Under the pieces are notes generated by a model that ran no database searches, was not told where the DNA came from, and worked only from the letters and a program-made list of their open reading frames with translations. A stretch of 64,000 nt of DNA from NCBI RefSeq assembly GCF_011039175.1, contig NZ_JAAKEN010000002.1:167680-231679 (forward strand). Direction: 5' to 3'. The position numbers and the translations under genes were made by a program. Every line of letters begins with the position of its first letter. Position 1 is the first letter of the stretch. Source of the DNA: Slackia sp. ZJ119 (GTDB taxonomy: Bacteria; Actinomycetota; Coriobacteriia; Coriobacteriales; Eggerthellaceae). This document shows, piece after piece, positions 24,321 to 33,783 of the stretch.

Positions 24321-24962
24321 CTAGGTGCGACTCTTCCGAAGCCAGGTGCTGTCGTCGTCCACATTGATACCCCAGTGCTTCTCGTAGGCATCGACGAACT
24401 TGAGCACCACCGACTTGAACGTTTCGGCATCGATGCGCGCGCCGCCGAACTCGCAGTCAAATGTAAGGTCATTCCCAGGGTCGCGATTGTCCCAAGAGAG
24501 TTCGACCGTGTCGTTTTTCAGCTCGAAGAAGACATCGGCGAGAACAGCGCCTCCGCTCTCGTGCCGCCAGGTGTGGTCCCAAGCCCATGAGTTGATTTGA
24601 TCGTAATAATCGTCAAACTCTTTCAAGTCATCGGTGTCGAATTCGCGCGCACTATCATCTTTTTGTGCCGCGAATTCGCCTTCGACCTGAAATGGGTACG
24701 GATCCTCGGCCATGTTGCTGGCAAGGGATTTGAGCCATGCGACAAGCCCATCGAGATAAGCCCATCGAGTCGTATGGTGCCCGCTCTCATTGGTAAAGCC
24801 CAGAAGGTTTCTGTCCTGCGCGTACATAGCGAGAACAGTGAACCTATCAGCGCCGAGAAAACCGTATCCGATGGCGAAGTCAGATGGATCGCCTATGATA
24901 AACTCGATGCCATCGTCCATCGCGGAGGCAGTACTATTCTTTGTGTGAACGGCTTCCGACAT
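24321..24962 (-). CDS. acidic protein, likely immunity partner of the toxin-like gene
   Basis: A 213-aa acidic protein rich in Asp, Glu, Trp and Phe with no recognised family. Its ATG at 24962 directly follows the stop codon of the basic toxin-like protein (TAAATG), so the pair is translationally coupled. A small basic C-terminal-domain protein followed by an acidic partner is the usual toxin-immunity order. Function is inferred from context only. Confidence 0.5.
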   Translation of the reverse strand: MSEAVHTKNSTASAMDDGIEFIIGDPSDFAIGYGFLGADRFTVLAMYAQDRNLLGFTNESGHHTTRWAYLDGLVAWLKSLASNMAEDPYPFQVEGEFAAQKDDSAREFDTDDLKEFDDYYDQINSWAWDHTWRHESGGAVLADVFFELKNDTVELSWDNRDPGNDLTFDCEFGGARIDAETFKSVVLKFVDAYEKHWGINVDDDSTWLRKSRT

Positions 24963-25382
24963 TTACCCTCTCCTCTTGCCTTTGCCCTTGCTGAACCTCT
25001 TGTATTCAGCTTCGGTGATCTTTCCGTCATCCCGCATTCTCCGCAAGACGCTTGCCGGCACATCCGGGGATCCGTCCACTTCGTAAGAGTGGTATCCGTT
25101 CTCTGGTGTTCCGTCTGGCTGAAACTTCACGAGCTTGCCGTCATCGGTGATATTGTAGATTTGCTTGCCTTCATGGTAACCCGTATCGAGCAGCCGTTGC
25201 CCTTCCTCTTGCGATTTGATGGGATTCGGGTTCCCGATTGGATGCTTGGGATCGTGTTTCGGCGACGGAGCGTAGGTCGGTTTCGGCGTTGTGCCTTCGC
25301 CACCTCCGCTTTCTAAATCCAGACTGCCTTGCGGCTTTCCCCTCGTTCCGCCGAAGAGCGTGCTGTCGCCCTTAGCACCCAC
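24963..25382 (-). CDS. basic protein resembling a polymorphic-toxin C-terminal domain
   Basis: The 139-aa product has a Gly/Ser/Pro-rich linker (residues 1-50) and a compact basic domain, KQIYNITDDGKLVKFQPDG then GYHSYEV and PASVLRRMRDDGKITEAEYKRF, ending in KGKGKRRG. The layout resembles toxin tips found at the ends of phage and secreted polymorphic toxins, perhaps an RNase, but I cannot name the family. The chosen GTG start at 25382 overlaps the end of the DUF4417 gene; an upstream ATG would only read that gene in another frame. It may be a detached toxin tip. Confidence 0.5.
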   Translation of the reverse strand: MGAKGDSTLFGGTRGKPQGSLDLESGGGEGTTPKPTYAPSPKHDPKHPIGNPNPIKSQEEGQRLLDTGYHEGKQIYNITDDGKLVKFQPDGTPENGYHSYEVDGSPDVPASVLRRMRDDGKITEAEYKRFSKGKGKRRG

Positions 25383-26049
25383 GCTGGTCCCCTTCGATCT
25401 TGCCGCGCCCGCGTCCCTTGAACACGTGGATGGGAATGCCCAGCTCGCGAGGGTAGTCCGAGCAGCCGTAGGCGTCGGCGCCGTACCAGACGATGCCGGT
25501 GGGCCGAAGCTCGTCGCATACAATCCGAAGGCCTTGGCAGAAGAGCCTGCGGTTGTCTCGGTCCTTCACGCACGTGCGCGCGCCGATTGCGATGACGGAC
25601 TCGCGCGGCAGGCCGTCGAGCGCCCAGTTGCGGGTGAGCTCCTCCACGCGCACGTTGGGAATCACGTGCATGCCCAGGTGGTGTTGCATCCAGAAGCCCG
25701 TTGCGCGGTCGCGGTACGTATTCCATACCTTCAGCGCGCCGGGGAAGTCGGTGCAGGTGGAGAAGTCGGCCGATATGCCGCCCGCGAACTTCTTTAGCCG
25801 CTCCTCGTAGCGGTGGGGCTGTGCCCACACGCGCTCGAAACGAAAATCGTCCTCGTAAAACATCACGTGGCAGTGGTACTCGCGGCAGTTCTCGTTCATG
25901 GCCTCGGAGAAGGGAATCAGGCCCTTCGGGATCTCCTGCGTGCCTTCGATGCAGGGCATGTCGAACTCTCCGTCGAACCTCGCTCCGCGCACCATGAATG
26001 CGTGAAACACGTCGCGTTTGTGCATGGGCTTCCACTTTTTGTTCGCCAT
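25372..26049 (-). CDS. DUF4417 domain-containing phage protein
   Basis: The 225-aa protein has the DUF4417 signature: RFDGEFDMPCIEGTQEIPKGLIPFSEAM, then CHVMFYEDDFRFERVW, FSTCTDFPGALKVWNTYRDRATGFWMQ and IGARTCVKDRDNR with GIVWYGADAYGCSDY near the end. The family is frequent in Gram-positive prophages and mobile elements and its role is unknown. The C-terminus (GRGKIEGDQRGC) is overlapped by the toxin-like gene in another frame. Confidence 0.75.
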   Translation of the reverse strand: MANKKWKPMHKRDVFHAFMVRGARFDGEFDMPCIEGTQEIPKGLIPFSEAMNENCREYHCHVMFYEDDFRFERVWAQPHRYEERLKKFAGGISADFSTCTDFPGALKVWNTYRDRATGFWMQHHLGMHVIPNVRVEELTRNWALDGLPRESVIAIGARTCVKDRDNRRLFCQGLRIVCDELRPTGIVWYGADAYGCSDYPRELGIPIHVFKGRGRGKIEGDQRGC

Positions 26050-26149
26050 CGAACCTCACTTTCGTCTAGATTGCTGACGATGTAATCTTCGATGGCTGTC
26101 ACAGGTGTTCCCGTACCTAGTTCACAAGTCACTTCACAAGAATTCGCAG

Positions 26150-27541
26150 CTAGGCCACGGTGATGTACCCCGGGGTGCTCGCCGTGTCGATGCGGAAGTA
26201 CGTGTACGCCGTCTTGTTGCTTGCCCACACGGTGCCGTTGCCACCCACAAGAGACGTGGAGCACGAGTAGAAGCATTGCGAGCCGGATATGCCACTCGAG
26301 GGCAGCGCCCAGGTCGCGTCCGCATAGATCCTCGTGAGCCTGCTGCACCCCGAGAACGTGTAGAACAGGTCCGAAAGCGTCGACGGGTCGAAGCCCCGGA
26401 AGTCGATGCTCGTGAACGCGCAAGAGCTGAACGTGTAGCGCATCGAGCGCACGCCGGAGAGATTTCCCAAGCCACTCACGCTGGCAAGGTTAGTGCAGCT
26501 GTAGAACAGGTAGTTCAGGTTAAGGTACGAGAAGCCCGCCATGTCCGCCGCGAAGGTCGCGCTCGTGAGGTGCTGGCGATGTGTCGCGCCTGTGACGCCG
26601 TCCCAGGGCGTGAAGCCGAGCCCCACGTACTTGCCGATCGCGCAGATCCGCCCGCTCGCGACGAGCTCGCGGGTGGCATCCGGCGTCGCCGTGGCAGTGA
26701 GCACGCCCTCGCCATCCTCGTAGAAGTGCGCCCAAAACCACGTGCGCTGGTCGTTGTTCGGGTCGGTGAGCACCCCGCCGGCGCCCAACTTGCACACCGA
26801 TGCGCCGCTCGTCGTGGAAGGAACGAAGCCGTCGGTCCCGCCCACCAGGCGGTTGCAGCTGTTGAACACCAGCGAACCCGAGAGCCCCGAGTTGCTGAAG
26901 CTCGTGGCGTAGATGGTCTCGAGCGAGCTGCAGCTCGTGAACATCTGGTTGGCACTCGTCATGCCGCTGAGGTTTTCGAACCCCCGCACCTCGGTGCAGT
27001 TCGAGAACGCGTTGAACCAGTAGTTGCAGTTGGTGATGCCCAGGCCCGCGATGGTCGAGTCGATGTAGACCTTCTTCACCAGCAGCTTGACGGAGTCGTA
27101 GGACCGCGCGCTGGCAGACGAGTAGCCCGCCGGGTCGATCTCGAAGGCCTGCACGATGCGCCCGCCGGTGACGCTCGTCCGCCGCTCGTAGTAGTTGATC
27201 TCAAGCGTGCCGTCGTCGAGCAGCAGCGCCCGGATCTTGTAGCCCACGTCCCATTCCAAAGCAAGGATTGCTGCTGCCATGTCGCCAGGCTGGTAGAGCG
27301 TGGAGAGCCCGTTCTGCCCGCGAATGGCAGATGCGATATCCGAGAACACCGACTCAGATAGCACGCCGGACTCAAGCGCCATGTAGGGCTGCGCCTGGTA
27401 GTCGCCCGCGTCGGTGCCGTCGAGTGCTGCAACGGCGGCCGCCATCTCGCGAGGCTTGTATGTGGTTGCCACGCCCGCCTGGTATCGGATCGCGTTGGCG
27501 ATGTCGGTGAGTATGCGCGTCGATACGGTTCCAACTGCCAT
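26150..27541 (-). CDS. BspA-like leucine-rich-repeat tail fibre protein
   Basis: The 463-aa protein has two N-terminal repeats (TDIANAIRYQAGVATTYKPREMAAAV and SDIASAIRGQNGLSTLYQPGDMAAAI) of the type found on phage structural proteins, followed by Cys/Phe-spaced leucine-rich repeats (FSNCTEVRGFENLSGMTSAN, MFTSCSSLETIYA) of the BspA/DUF285 kind. It is 2 bp downstream of the collagen-like fibre gene. It probably contributes to receptor binding at the tail tip. No reverse transcriptase or template repeat is nearby, so it is not a diversity-generating target. Confidence 0.75.
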   Translation of the reverse strand: MAVGTVSTRILTDIANAIRYQAGVATTYKPREMAAAVAALDGTDAGDYQAQPYMALESGVLSESVFSDIASAIRGQNGLSTLYQPGDMAAAILALEWDVGYKIRALLLDDGTLEINYYERRTSVTGGRIVQAFEIDPAGYSSASARSYDSVKLLVKKVYIDSTIAGLGITNCNYWFNAFSNCTEVRGFENLSGMTSANQMFTSCSSLETIYATSFSNSGLSGSLVFNSCNRLVGGTDGFVPSTTSGASVCKLGAGGVLTDPNNDQRTWFWAHFYEDGEGVLTATATPDATRELVASGRICAIGKYVGLGFTPWDGVTGATHRQHLTSATFAADMAGFSYLNLNYLFYSCTNLASVSGLGNLSGVRSMRYTFSSCAFTSIDFRGFDPSTLSDLFYTFSGCSRLTRIYADATWALPSSGISGSQCFYSCSTSLVGGNGTVWASNKTAYTYFRIDTASTPGYITVA

Positions 27542-27543
27542 GC

Positions 27544-28986
27544 CTAGAACTCCTCCTCCTCGAGGTTCGCCAAGGCGGCGATAGCGTCGTCCACGTACTG
27601 CTTGGTGGCGTAGGCGGAGAGGTCAGGCGTCGTTCCAGCCGGCCCCTGCGGCCCTGTCGGCCCCGTGGCGCCCGTCTCACCCTTGAGGTTGTGGAAGGAG
27701 AAGGCGAACGTCCTGGTAGACGCCGTGCCGCCCAGCGTGACGCTCACGGAGGGCGTGCCCGTGGATGAATCGACAGTGGCGGAAGCGCCCGTGATGGTCG
27801 CGTCAATGCCGTCGTCGCCGGTGTCGCCCTTGGGCCCCTGTGGTCCCGTGGCGCCGGTCGCTCCCGTCTCGCCCTGTGGGCCCGTTTCACCCTGGGGACC
27901 GGTAGCACCTTGAATCCCCTGGATGCCCTGCGGACCGCGCAAGTCGGCTGAGCTCGTACCGGATGCGCTTGTAACGGTAAGCACCGAGCCATCCCAGGAG
28001 TGCGTGCATGAGACACCGTCAGCACCAGATGGTCCGGTCGCACCCTGAGGGCCCGTGTCACCGGTATCTCCTTTCGGACCCTGGGCTCCAGTCGCGCCGG
28101 TTTCGCCTTTCTCTCCCTGTGGACCTTGGGGACCAGTCGCGCCGGCGGCACCCGTCTCACCTTGAATTCCCCGCGGTCCTTGCGGGCCGGTTTCGCCCGC
28201 GTCACCCTTCGGGCCTTGCGGACCAACCTCGCCCTGGATTCCCTGCGGACCCCGTTCGCCGGCATCTCCCTTGGGTCCCTGCGGCCCGACGTCCCCGGTG
28301 TCGCCTTTGTCGCCCTTCATGCCCTTGGTCACGTCTGCTGTTGTGGTTCCGTTTTTGTCGGTGATCGTGATGGTCGCGCCATCGGCGGTCTGCGTGACGG
28401 TCGCCGTCGGGCTGAAGCCGTCAGCGCCGTCTACGCCATCCGTCCCGTCGAAGTCGCCGCGCTCGGCAGCAGCCGTCAGGTTCTCGCGCGCCGCATTGGC
28501 AAGCGTGGCTGCCTGGTTCGCGGCCGTCGCCGCATCCGTCGTGATCTCCGTCGCGTGCTCGTAGGCGTTGATGGCGTCCACGAACAGCGTGAAGCCGTCC
28601 TCGTGCTCCTCGCCGCCTACGACCACGGGATCCACGCGTATCGTGAACACGCGCGAGCTGATGTACGTGTCGTCCCCGCGCGAGACCATGACCTGCGCCA
28701 GCACCGCGCCCTCTGCCTCCTGCATGGCCGCCGGGTAGTAGACCTCGAACTCGCCGACGGAGGCGTCCACGGCGGTGAAGGGCTCGGTCCCGCGCTCCCC
28801 GGTCACCTTGTGCTTCCAAACGAAGTAGACGGTAGCTCCGGTCAGGTCGGCGGCAGCGCCGTTTTCACGCACCGCAAGCGATATCCCGCGCCCGCAGGCA
28901 TCCGCAGGCGATGCCACCAGCACGTCGCCGAAACGCTCGTCAGCGGCGTCCCAAACCAGCCTGTGAAGTCCGTATCCGTCGAGCAC
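27544..28986 (-). CDS. baseplate/receptor-binding protein with collagen-like repeats
   Basis: The 480-aa protein has an N-terminal beta domain ([21 protein letters not shown]...[23 protein letters not shown]) like phage upper-baseplate BppU proteins, a helical stretch, then about 55 Gly-X-Y triplets in two blocks with an insert, and a short C-terminal tail. Collagen-like segments act as trimeric stalks in phage fibres. AGGAGGTG precedes the GTG start at 28986. It lies between the Tal-like gene and the leucine-rich-repeat fibre gene. Confidence 0.82.
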   Translation of the reverse strand: MLDGYGLHRLVWDAADERFGDVLVASPADACGRGISLAVRENGAAADLTGATVYFVWKHKVTGERGTEPFTAVDASVGEFEVYYPAAMQEAEGAVLAQVMVSRGDDTYISSRVFTIRVDPVVVGGEEHEDGFTLFVDAINAYEHATEITTDAATAANQAATLANAARENLTAAAERGDFDGTDGVDGADGFSPTATVTQTADGATITITDKNGTTTADVTKGMKGDKGDTGDVGPQGPKGDAGERGPQGIQGEVGPQGPKGDAGETGPQGPRGIQGETGAAGATGPQGPQGEKGETGATGAQGPKGDTGDTGPQGATGPSGADGVSCTHSWDGSVLTVTSASGTSSADLRGPQGIQGIQGATGPQGETGPQGETGATGATGPQGPKGDTGDDGIDATITGASATVDSSTGTPSVSVTLGGTASTRTFAFSFHNLKGETGATGPTGPQGPAGTTPDLSAYATKQYVDDAIAALANLEEEEF

Positions 28987-29039
28987 GAAGCACCTCCTAG
29001 AGTCTCAGCTCAGGGTATGCCCGCGTCACAACCACAGCG

Positions 29040-30260
29040 TCAGAAGTCGAGGTCCGCCAGCTCGTCCAGGTCGTCGATGGCCGTGGTCACCGTGCTCTCC
29101 ACCACCTGCACCGAGGTCGCCACGCTCAGGTTGCCGTCGATGCCCGCCACGTCGTCCTGCAGCGCGGCCACGTCGGCGGCAAGCGAGCTCGTCACCGCGT
29201 AGTCGGCCTGCTGCACCGTGCCGATGGTCACGTGGCAGATCACCGCATCGCCGAACGTGCGCACGCGCCCCACGACTCGGGCCTTCAGGCGCCACTCGGG
29301 AGAGCGGGTGGAATCAATCACGGCAACGGTGTCGCCCAACGCGCATTCGCCGCCGTCCAGGGCCGCCACGTCTATCTCGTACGACACCTTCGGCTGTACC
29401 GCGTCCACGAGCGCCTTCCTGGTGAGCGCCAGCAGCCTGGCCGGGTCGTCGCACTCCGAGAAGGTCACCTGCCCGAACGAGTGCACCTTGGCCGTCCTGT
29501 CCGCGTTCCAGCGCCCCCAGACCAGCCGCGCCTGCTCGTCGCCGACCCAGTTGACCCCGCCGTTGACCTCCCCGAAGGTGAGCTTCTTGCGGTAGCCGCC
29601 CGTGTAGCGCCCGTCCTCGTCGGTCACGGGAAGGCCCGCCCCGAAGCCGTAGAGCGCCGTGTAGACGTCCTGCTCGAGCACCGTGCGCGTGCAACCGGCC
29701 ATGTTCTTGCCATAGGTGAAGCGAAGGCCGCGCCAACTTCCAAGCTGTTCGACGAAGCGGATCGACCTCGATGCCACGCGCCCGTCGACCACGGTGATGA
29801 CCGGCTCCACCTCGCCGCCCCAGACCTCTGCGACCCTCCGCAATGCCCAGAGCGCATTCACGTGATAGAGCACGCAGCCAGCCGTGCCCGCCACGCCGCA
29901 CGATGCCTCAGACCAGCGCGTTGGTACCAACACCACAGCCAAAGCCTGCGCCGCAGTACGGGAAACCAAATGCTGCTCCTCGATGAAGTCGTCCATCAGC
30001 TCGCAGAGGCTCGACTCCGCATACACCGAGCAAAGCCCCTCCAACGGCTCGTCCGCACGAACAATAACGTGCTCATGCCATATGCTGCCATCATTCCACA
30101 GCAACCGGTCTCCCTTGGAAGGAACCTCGCGGCACTCGAACTCAAGCGTGTCCTCGCCGTTGAGTTCCTCGGTGTGCACGATCTCGCCGACTACGGGCAG
30201 TATCCCGATGCGGTCGTCGAAACGGTCGAACCAGAAGATTGTGGGAACCGAGGCCGCCAT
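29040..30260 (-). CDS. phage tail-tip (Tal-like) structural protein
   Basis: The 406-aa protein has the tail-associated/endopeptidase-tail layout: an N-terminal hub domain (FDRFDDRIGILPVVGEIVHTEELNGEDTLEFECRE), the SIWHEHVIVRADE segment, and a C-terminal portion with LGDTVAVIDSTRSPEWRLKARVVG typical of siphophage minor structural proteins, ending in a coiled coil. The ATG at 30260 shares a base with the Dit stop codon. No peptidase domain is seen. Confidence 0.75.
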   Translation of the reverse strand: MAASVPTIFWFDRFDDRIGILPVVGEIVHTEELNGEDTLEFECREVPSKGDRLLWNDGSIWHEHVIVRADEPLEGLCSVYAESSLCELMDDFIEEQHLVSRTAAQALAVVLVPTRWSEASCGVAGTAGCVLYHVNALWALRRVAEVWGGEVEPVITVVDGRVASRSIRFVEQLGSWRGLRFTYGKNMAGCTRTVLEQDVYTALYGFGAGLPVTDEDGRYTGGYRKKLTFGEVNGGVNWVGDEQARLVWGRWNADRTAKVHSFGQVTFSECDDPARLLALTRKALVDAVQPKVSYEIDVAALDGGECALGDTVAVIDSTRSPEWRLKARVVGRVRTFGDAVICHVTIGTVQQADYAVTSSLAADVAALQDDVAGIDGNLSVATSVQVVESTVTTAIDDLDELADLDF

Positions 30261-30973
30261 CACAGCCACCTCTCGTGGAAGCTGGTCACGTGGGAAGAGC
30301 ATCCCGAGAAGAATAGCCCGCAGCTGCCAGGCGTCAGCGAGAAGAAGTCGCTGCTCAACGTAACGTTCGCCCGCGCGTCAATGCCGTCGACGGTCACGCC
30401 CTCGCTCTCGCAGTCGATGCGCACGACCTCGCCGCCCGAGAAAACATGCTCAACACGTACGAAGCATTCGCCGCTGCCGACCTGCACGGCAGATCCCGCA
30501 GCCGCCACCAGCTCGAACGTCGGCCACGTGGGCCACGTCCCGCCGACCTTGAAAGATGTACCAGTCTCAGAACGCGCCAACCCATAGGCAATGGGGTCTA
30601 GCAGCGTGAAGGTGACCTCGCCCTTGCCGTCCTCGAAGAGCGACGACCAAGCTCCGGCATCGACGCAGACGGCATCGCGGTACTCCCACTCTGGCTCATC
30701 AGGAAGCCGCAGCGTCCCGCCAACCGTGGAGCACAGTGCCGAGTAGACTCTGTGCCTGATGTCCGCCAGGCCGTTGGTCCCCGGCTTGTAACCCGCGTCC
30801 ATGAACAGCCGCACCCGCACCAGCCTGAGCGGTATGCGGCCGGACACGAGCAACGCGCCCGCACGACCCGGCACCGCCATCGTCTCCGGCACAATCGGCA
30901 GCGCGACCTTCTCGACGACCTCCGCGCTGCACCACTCAGACAAATCGACCCCGTTGTAGACGATGGACCTCAC
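30260..30973 (-). CDS. distal tail protein (Dit-like)
   Basis: The 237-aa protein starts MRSIVYNGVDLSEWCSAEVVEKVALP, typical of Sipho_tail/Dit proteins, with RIPLRLVRVRLFMD and the LRLPDEPEWEYRDAVCVD strand pair in the belt domain and a C-terminal galectin-like half. It forms the hub joining tail tube and receptor-binding parts. The GTG start overlaps the preceding 53-aa gene (GTGA). The genes expected upstream, tail tube and tape measure, are absent. Confidence 0.75.
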   Translation of the reverse strand: MRSIVYNGVDLSEWCSAEVVEKVALPIVPETMAVPGRAGALLVSGRIPLRLVRVRLFMDAGYKPGTNGLADIRHRVYSALCSTVGGTLRLPDEPEWEYRDAVCVDAGAWSSLFEDGKGEVTFTLLDPIAYGLARSETGTSFKVGGTWPTWPTFELVAAAGSAVQVGSGECFVRVEHVFSGGEVVRIDCESEGVTVDGIDARANVTLSSDFFSLTPGSCGLFFSGCSSHVTSFHERWL

Positions 30974-31131
30974 GCGTTGCCCCTTGCCCTGCCGTACGCG
31001 ATGGCACGTCGGCGAGACTCCAGGCTCATCTCGTCCACCGAGCCGCCCTTTGCGGGCTTGCGCGCCAGGTTGTCCACGAGCTCGCGCAGCTCGGCCCTGC
31101 GCTCATCGGCCTTGTCGTCCTTCTCCTTCAC
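30970..31131 (-). CDS. 53-aa phage protein in the connector-tail junction
   Basis: A basic helical peptide (MKEKDDKADERRAELRELVDNLARKPAKGGSVDEMSLESRRRAIAYGRARGNA split by a Lys-Pro-Gly turn). The GTG start overlaps the upstream stop (GTGA) and its own stop overlaps the Dit start the same way. Such tight coupling argues for a real gene and against a recent deletion scar here. No family recognised. Confidence 0.6.
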   Translation of the reverse strand: MKEKDDKADERRAELRELVDNLARKPAKGGSVDEMSLESRRRAIAYGRARGNA

Positions 31132-31517
31132 AGCGACCTCACCACCGTGCACGTCACGTCGAACGCCCACACGTACCGCCCGCTCGAGTCCCGCTCCTTG
31201 AAGGCGGGTGCCGAGGTGTCGATGCCCACGATCCGACATGCACCAGCATCCGCGTAAGGCTCCCAGTCGGCCCTGCGCACCGCAAGCTCGGCGGCAACGG
31301 CATCGGACTCCGCATTTGCCATGACCTCGCGCACCACCATCACCGTCACGGCGACTCTCCCGCGCTCCTCCTCGGCCAGCCGTGACTCGCGCTCGAAGGC
31401 GCCCTCCGTCACCACGATGGGCTCCGTGCAGTCGAGTGTCGACGGCAAAACTTTTGTGAAGCAACTTGTGAAGTGGCTGTCTACCAGTAGTTTTGCGATC
31501 GAATCAGCGCAGCTCAT
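31128..31517 (-). CDS. phage minor capsid / tail-completion protein
   Basis: The 129-aa protein (MSCADSIAKLLVDSHFTSCF...VWAFDVTCTVVRSL) is in the position of, and resembles in layout, minor-capsid-3 or tail-terminator proteins of Gram-positive siphophages: a helical start, a beta-rich middle, and the RYVWAFDVTCTV final strand. It overlaps the previous gene by 4 bp (ATGA). Confidence 0.6.
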   Translation of the reverse strand: MSCADSIAKLLVDSHFTSCFTKVLPSTLDCTEPIVVTEGAFERESRLAEEERGRVAVTVMVVREVMANAESDAVAAELAVRRADWEPYADAGACRIVGIDTSAPAFKERDSSGRYVWAFDVTCTVVRSL

Positions 31518-31843
31518 CTCACCACCAGCTCCCAGTGATGCACGTGCCCGTTGAAGTCCTCGCACCGCTTGCACGCGGCCACGAGGTAGGAATGCCCGCC
31601 GATGTCGATGCGCGACCCGGCAGGCACCTCGAACGCGCCAACGGAGTTCACGGCGTCGACGCAGACCTTCCCCGCGCCAGCGTCAGCCGACCGGTGCCCG
31701 TCATCCACGATGCTCTGCGTTCGCGCGAACCGCACGCGCGTAATGGCAACGCCATCGGCATACCCTCCAGCCCCGTCAGACACCCGCACCACGGCGTCGT
31801 TGGCCAGCAGCCGCATCGGTATCGCCCTCAGCGCCCGCATCAT
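31514..31843 (-). CDS. phage minor capsid protein (head closure)
   Basis: The 109-aa protein has the Minor_capsid_1-like pattern DGAGGYADGVAITRVRF in the middle and ends HVHHWELVVR, common to head-closure proteins of Gram-positive phages. Its ATG overlaps the preceding stop codon. It would seal the portal and join head to tail. Confidence 0.7.
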   Translation of the reverse strand: MMRALRAIPMRLLANDAVVRVSDGAGGYADGVAITRVRFARTQSIVDDGHRSADAGAGKVCVDAVNSVGAFEVPAGSRIDIGGHSYLVAACKRCEDFNGHVHHWELVVR

Positions 31844-32181
31844 CGCACCCCGCAAAACACGAGCGAGGTCCCCACCAGCTCCTTCAGCGCCGCATCCGTG
31901 GCGATCTCCTCGCCGGTCGTGCCCTCGTCTTCGTAGTGCGTCACCTTGAAGTCCCCGAGCGCGAACCCGCCGACCTGCCCCTCGCCGAACTCTGCGAAGG
32001 CGTCCACGGCCGCGCACACGGCCCGCCGGTACGCCTCAAGCTCGTCCTCGCAAGGTTCCACGCCGCCCACCAGCCACCGCACGTGCCGGGAAGCCGCAGG
32101 CAGAGAGAGCCCGAAGGCGGACTCCGAAAGCCCGCCCCCGTAGGTCTGCGCATAGAACTCGTGTGTCACCGCGACGGCCAC
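31840..32181 (-). CDS. phage head-tail connector-type protein
   Basis: A 113-aa protein (SLPAASRHVRWLVGGVEPCEDELEAYRRAVCAAVDAF) with the helical form of adaptor proteins encoded right after the coat gene. The GTG at 32181 follows GGAG, which overlaps the coat stop codon. Family assigned by position and size only. Confidence 0.6.
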   Translation of the reverse strand: MAVAVTHEFYAQTYGGGLSESAFGLSLPAASRHVRWLVGGVEPCEDELEAYRRAVCAAVDAFAEFGEGQVGGFALGDFKVTHYEDEGTTGEEIATDAALKELVGTSLVFCGVR

Positions 32182-32186
32182 GCCCG

Positions 32187-33068
32187 CTACTCCGTGCCCG
32201 CGCTCACGTACACGCCGTCGAGCTTGTTCTCCAGCACGCTCACGATGCCGTACTTGCGGTACTTGAGCATGTAGGAGTCGAGCGCCTCCAGCTCGTCGGG
32301 GCTGAACACGCGACTCGCCACGTGCTTGTCGTACTTGATCACGGCCGACTTCTCCACCACCATGAAGTTGATGTCCTTGCCGGCGGCCGCCTTCGCGTAG
32401 CCGAACTGGTCGGCGTCTCCGCTCTTCAGGTCGATGGCCGTGTAGAAGCGCACCTGCGGCACCTCCACGATGCGGCTGAAACGCTCGAGCACGCGGTTTG
32501 AGCGCGTGGGGTTCGCCAGCGAGAAGTCGTCCACCACGCCGCGCAGCGTCGGCGTGATGAAGAGGATGCGGCTGCCCGTGGAGACCTGCTTCTCGTCCAT
32601 CTCGTTGGTCACGGCGCGCAGCGCCGCCAGAATGTCGCCCGCCTCGGCCTCGGAGAGGTCCTCGGTCTTGGTAGTGACGCCGGATGTGCCCGCGATCTGG
32701 CTGAACGTGTAGGCGTCGCCCTCGGGGGCCACCTGCGTGCGCTGCAGCTCCGCGCCCGCCTCGACGAAGCAGTCGAGCACGCCGCTCTCCTCCACGTCCA
32801 TGACGTCGGCGAACAGGCGGATGGCCCGGTCGTAGCCGAAGCTGTGCGTCTCGTACTCGTAGGTGATGGAGCCCGTCTTGTATCCGACGTTGCGAGTGTA
32901 GTCGCCGAGCCCCGTGACGGAGATCTTCGGGATGAGGATCTCCTTGGCGTTTCGGCCCGCGCGCACCATGCGCCCGCCGCTGTTCAGGCAGCGCGAGACC
33001 GCCGCCCTCTGGTAGACCTCGTCCAGGATGCCCGTGTAGTTCTTCGCGAACTCGATGCTGTTGGCCAT
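32187..33068 (-). CDS. phage major capsid protein
   Basis: The 293-aa protein (MANSIEFAKNYTGILDEVYQRAAVSRCLN) has features of HK97/P22-fold coat proteins: an N-terminal arm, EILIPKISVTGLGDYTRNVGY, an E-loop-like stretch and a spine helix around EAEAGDILAALRAVTNEMDEK, with RILFITPTLRGVVDDF in the A domain. It follows the scaffold gene by 12 bp and precedes connector genes, as in other Gram-positive phages. Confidence 0.85.
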   Translation of the reverse strand: MANSIEFAKNYTGILDEVYQRAAVSRCLNSGGRMVRAGRNAKEILIPKISVTGLGDYTRNVGYKTGSITYEYETHSFGYDRAIRLFADVMDVEESGVLDCFVEAGAELQRTQVAPEGDAYTFSQIAGTSGVTTKTEDLSEAEAGDILAALRAVTNEMDEKQVSTGSRILFITPTLRGVVDDFSLANPTRSNRVLERFSRIVEVPQVRFYTAIDLKSGDADQFGYAKAAAGKDINFMVVEKSAVIKYDKHVASRVFSPDELEALDSYMLKYRKYGIVSVLENKLDGVYVSAGTE

Positions 33069-33080
33069 GCCTCAGCCCTC

Positions 33081-33575
33081 CTATGCGTTGTCGTTGGAAT
33101 CGTCCAGGCCGGCGAGCCTGCGCCAGCGCCTCATGGTCTTGCCGGCGTCCGTGCTGGTTCCTGCGTTGGGAAGCCCTGTCGTGCCGCCCCGCTGCTTTGC
33201 GGGGGCATCTGCGAACAGCCACGGCTCCGCAGTCTTAAGCGAGTCGACGTCGCCGCCGTGGTCGTCAAGAAGCGCACGCGCCGCCTTCACGTTGCGCACG
33301 CCAGCGAGCTGCAGCTTGATGTCGATGCGGTCAGATTCGCCCTGGGCTTTCAGCTCCGCGATCTCGCCGCGCAGCTGCTCGGCCGTCTCTGCATTCTTGG
33401 CCGCCTCGGCCACCTGCGCCTCGAGCGCCGCGATCTTCTCGTCTCGCTCGGCGACGGCCTTCTCCCAGTCTTTACTGCTCACCTGCGACCGCTCTTGCGC
33501 CGCCTGCTGCCGACCGAAGTCTTCCTGGGCTTGCGGCTCTTCCTGCGTCTTGTCGCCACGTGCATCACCTGCCAT
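33081..33575 (-). CDS. phage capsid scaffolding protein
   Basis: A 164-aa, highly charged, helical protein with a clear coiled coil (KDWEKAVAERDEKIAALEAQVAEAAKNAETAEQL, residues 35-70) and a basic C-terminus, typical of DUF4355-type scaffolds. It sits directly upstream of the coat gene. It is the first structural gene after the cargo region, so the head operon needs its own promoter in 33576-33783, where a GGCCGAT/ATCGGCC hairpin is the only visible element. Confidence 0.8.
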   Translation of the reverse strand: MAGDARGDKTQEEPQAQEDFGRQQAAQERSQVSSKDWEKAVAERDEKIAALEAQVAEAAKNAETAEQLRGEIAELKAQGESDRIDIKLQLAGVRNVKAARALLDDHGGDVDSLKTAEPWLFADAPAKQRGGTTGLPNAGTSTDAGKTMRRWRRLAGLDDSNDNA

Positions 33576-33783
33576 GTCGGCCTGCCTTTCTGTGACTGGC
33601 CGATAAGATGAAATCGGCCACTTTACTCCGAGAACAAGGCTATGCGAGCGTCACAAAGTGAAGACTTAACCTGCGTGACAGCAGGTTGACCCGTCTTATC
33701 GTCTGCGGGATTTCCTCTGCCGATGCCCGCCACGCCATTCACCGAAAAACTTGAGCGTGTTACGATGCTTTCCGGAGGTTGAC

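Noticed and set aside
26150..28986. Diversity-generating retroelement acting on the fibre genes
   Set aside because: There is no reverse transcriptase, template repeat or C-type lectin variable domain.
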